Below, piece after piece: positions 7,859 through 9,409 of a DNA stretch of 9,409 bases; the first letter of the stretch is position 1; each line of letters starts with the position of its first letter. Under the pieces are notes generated by a model. It was not told where the DNA came from and made no database searches. It worked only from the letters and a program-made list of their open reading frames with translations. The translations under genes and the position numbers were made by a program. Source of the DNA: Pseudomonadota bacterium (lineage in GTDB: Bacteria > Pseudomonadota > Gammaproteobacteria > Burkholderiales > Gallionellaceae); the NCBI GenBank assembly GCA_021783855.1, contig JAJXTL010000117.1:1-9409 (forward strand), given 5' to 3'.

Positions 7859-9050
7859 GGTAGCTTTTTGTTGCTTGCGCGTCTGTGCTGCCAAAATATA
7901 CGACCTTGTTACGCCCGGTCTTTTTAGCAGCAAGGAGCGCTTCATCGGCCTCGCTTATCACTTCATTCAGACTGCGCGTGACATTGGGAGAGCTAAACGA
8001 AATGCCGATGCTGACCGAAACAGAGAGATCGCCGCATTCGGTTGAAAAGGGTGTCGAATTGATGGTTGCACGCAGGGACTCTGCCAGCGTGATAGCGCCT
8101 GAAACCGTTGTATCGGGCGCAATAACGCAGAACTCCTCACCACCATAACGTCCCAGCAAATCTTGTTTTCTCAACCGCTCCAGCAATCTGCTGGCAATTT
8201 TTCGCAACACCTCATCGCCAATCAGATGCCCGTGAGTATCGTTAATAAGTTTGAAACGGTCCACATCTACCATTAACAATGCCAGCGTAATACCGTCGCG
8301 CCGCGCCAGCGGGTGTTCTGCATATTCCATCAGGGCGCGCCGGTTGGATATAAGCGTCAGGCTGTCGGTCATCGCCAGCTGCATGGTAGCCCTATCCGAA
8401 CGCTCCTTGACCATCAGCACAAAACCGATTGATCCCAGCAGCGTTGCTGCCATAGAAGCGATAAATGCCGCAATTTGAACCGGTTGAGGCGCTACATTAT
8501 TGGATATCTGGGCAAATTCACCATGACTCGTCAGCCCAGCCAATGCGCGCGCTCCCATCACCAGTGTGAACATCGCTATTCCGCCGATCAGCAAGCGCCA
8601 TGCCCGGCCGGTGCGCGTATCGTGATCGGATAACAGGGCGCGTGCGATCAGCAGCAGTTGAAAAATAAAAATCAGGCTGCTCCAAACCAGGCGGCTTTGC
8701 GTGTCATTTACCAGAACGAAAGCCATCACCAGTGTTGCTGCCACCGGAAAAAAATACTGCCAGTTAGGCGCTCGCCGCTGCTGAAACTCATAAATCGCGG
8801 CCAATATCATTGCGTGCGAAACGGCCTTAAGTCCATGCGCGAGAACGATTGCGAGCGGGTCTGGAAGAATTCCCCTGGAAGCAGCTGCTATCCACGCCAG
8901 TGTTTCCAGAAAAAGCGCCATGGCCCATTTATTCAGGCCATCCGCCTTTTTTTCACCTGCCTGTCCCTGGGCCGCAACAACCAGACACAATGCCATCAGC
9001 GTGTCGGTAAGAGTCAGCGAGAACAGTAGCGTACGGGCATCTAGGTTCAT
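7848..9050 (-). CDS. Membrane-bound diguanylate cyclase (GGDEF protein)
   Basis: This 400-residue protein should make cyclic di-GMP from two GTP. The N-terminal ~215 residues hold about seven hydrophobic segments (near 8-27, 41-60, 64-86, 97-114, 120-139, 150-170 and 190-214), probably a membrane sensor of unknown ligand. The GGDEF domain follows directly: TDSLTLISNRR (228-238), VDVDRFKLIND (261-271, metal ligand Asp262 and guanine-contacting Asn270), Asp279, then RYGGEEF (301-307) as the active-site signature. R294-K-Q-D297 is five residues before GGEEF, the position of the RxxD inhibitory site, so product feedback inhibition is likely. There is no EAL or HD-GYP domain. It is the first gene of the minus-strand series and overlaps pepD by 11 nt. 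No clear promoter or strong ribosome binding site was found upstream; the start follows from the end of the hydrophobic N-terminus and the first in-frame ATG. Confidence 0.94.
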   Translation of the reverse strand: MNLDARTLLFSLTLTDTLMALCLVVAAQGQAGEKKADGLNKWAMALFLETLAWIAAASRGILPDPLAIVLAHGLKAVSHAMILAAIYEFQQRRAPNWQYFFPVAATLVMAFVLVNDTQSRLVWSSLIFIFQLLLIARALLSDHDTRTGRAWRLLIGGIAMFTLVMGARALAGLTSHGEFAQISNNVAPQPVQIAAFIASMAATLLGSIGFVLMVKERSDRATMQLAMTDSLTLISNRRALMEYAEHPLARRDGITLALLMVDVDRFKLINDTHGHLIGDEVLRKIASRLLERLRKQDLLGRYGGEEFCVIAPDTTVSGAITLAESLRATINSTPFSTECGDLSVSVSIGISFSSPNVTRSLNEVISEADEALLAAKKTGRNKVVYFGSTDAQATKSYHDR

Positions 9051-9218
9051 GGTTGTTGCATTCTTAGCCCGCCTTAATCCTGCGTCTACAGTTTAACCGC
9101 ATCGAAACTGTGATGCGCTGTTCCTGAGCAATTATTTGCAGCGCGTTTTCATGCGCGGTTCTGGCTATTGATATTTCCCTAAATCATGACAACCAAATGT
9201 TTTGCCGTGCGTTATAGT

Positions 9219-9237
9219 CTCCAAGATGTTCTTGGAG
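9219..9237. repeat. Perfect 8-bp inverted repeat over the transposase ribosome binding site
   Basis: CTCCAAGA (9219-9226), a 3-nt TGT loop, then TCTTGGAG (9230-9237). The right arm includes the GGAG of the ribosome binding site GGAGGGG (9234-9240). In RNA this would be a short stable hairpin masking that site; in DNA it could be a dyad for a protein such as the transposase. Confidence 0.7.
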
Positions 9238-9240
9238 GGG
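9234..9240 (+). promoter_or_regulatory. Ribosome binding site of the transposase gene
   Basis: GGAGGGG lies 6 nt before ATG 9247. It is the strongest Shine-Dalgarno in the window and half of it lies in the inverted repeat at 9219-9237. Confidence 0.75.
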
Positions 9241-9246
9241 GATTGC

Positions 9247-9409
9247 ATGGCAAAACGATTGGACGAAGCAACAAAAAAACGGCTGCGTGCCGGCAGGATG
9301 TTGCTTGCCGGGAAACGCCCGGCAGAAGTTGCCGAGAAAGTCGGCGTGGCACGGCAAACGGTATATACATGGAAGGGATTGCTGGATGAAGGCGGCATTG
9401 ATGCATTGC
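9247..9409 (+). CDS. IS630-like transposase, N-terminal helix-turn-helix part, cut by window end
   Basis: From ATG 9247 the frame is open for 54 codons to the right edge. Residues ~15-45 read as a helix-turn-helix: a first helix RLRAGRMLLAG, then RPAEVAEKVGVARQTVYTW, with the typical turn and recognition helix, followed by LLDEGGIDAL. The last piece matches the conserved 'GG-(L/I)-x-A-L' that follows the HTH in many IS630-family transposases. By family, the missing part would be the DDE catalytic domain. A strong GGAGGGG site supports the start. An HTH regulator of other type is possible since only the DNA-binding end is visible; IS630 transposase is my first choice. Whether the gene is intact cannot be told. 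Confidence 0.75.
   Translation, partial: MAKRLDEATKKRLRAGRMLLAGKRPAEVAEKVGVARQTVYTWKGLLDEGGIDAL

Larger units (their letters stand above)
9213..9409 (+). mobile_element. Left part of an IS630-like insertion sequence (boundaries not resolved)
   Basis: The transposase start at 9247 implies an insertion sequence running off the right edge. The left terminal inverted repeat cannot be identified without the right end. The given start simply marks a TATAGT (9213-9218) that could be the transposase -10 box; the true left end may lie anywhere in about 9100-9213. IS630 elements insert at TA dinucleotides and duplicate them. Confidence 0.45.

Noticed and set aside
7859..7945. A 29-residue N-terminal extension of PepD
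   Set aside because: It would lie inside the GGDEF gene, and the shorter form matches the usual family length and residue numbering.
9115..9144. GCGCTG...CAGCGC inverted repeat between the GGDEF gene and the transposase, considered as a terminal repeat or terminator
   Set aside because: It is only 6 bp with an 18-nt spacer, is not followed by a T-run, and has no matching partner in the window to test as an IS end.

Overview
The window looks like an ordinary chromosomal stretch of a Gram-negative proteobacterium. A betaproteobacterium of the Nitrosomonadales/Gallionella kind is my best guess, from the style of the topA, Atm1-type ABC, ClC and GGDEF proteins. That is inference from protein style; there is no rRNA or other decisive marker. 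Coding density is high, with short gaps and overlapping genes, and only the right edge shows a mobile element.

Layout. (1) 1-1499 (+): the C-terminal ~500 residues of DNA topoisomerase I (topA), running in from the left edge. (2) 1546-3354 (-): a complete Atm1/ABCB7-type ABC half-transporter, convergent with topA. (3) 3355-3487: an AT-rich divergent promoter region. (4) 3488-4849 (+): a ClC-family chloride channel or Cl-/H+ antiporter without CBS domains. (5) 9050 down to 4865 (-): a tightly packed four-gene series. In transcription order it is a membrane diguanylate cyclase (GGDEF), the dipeptidase PepD (11-nt overlap), an unrecognised 388-residue soluble protein ('UnkA', about 13 nt after pepD), and an unrecognised 113-residue protein ('UnkB', 2 nt after UnkA). 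(6) 9247-9409 (+): the first 54 codons of an IS630-like transposase, cut by the right edge. A perfect 8-bp inverted repeat lies just upstream, and its right arm covers part of the ribosome binding site.

How it fits together. topA, the ABC transporter and ClC are independent housekeeping or transport genes. The four minus-strand genes have the spacing of one transcription unit, so c-di-GMP synthesis, dipeptide hydrolysis and the two unknown proteins are probably co-expressed, but nothing here shows a shared pathway. The most interesting part is the UnkA/UnkB pair. UnkA carries an H-N-H-F...P motif loosely like a HIT/GalT active-site loop, and UnkB carries a C-x-C...C cluster. I see no CRISPR array, tRNA, rRNA, prophage or obvious defence system.
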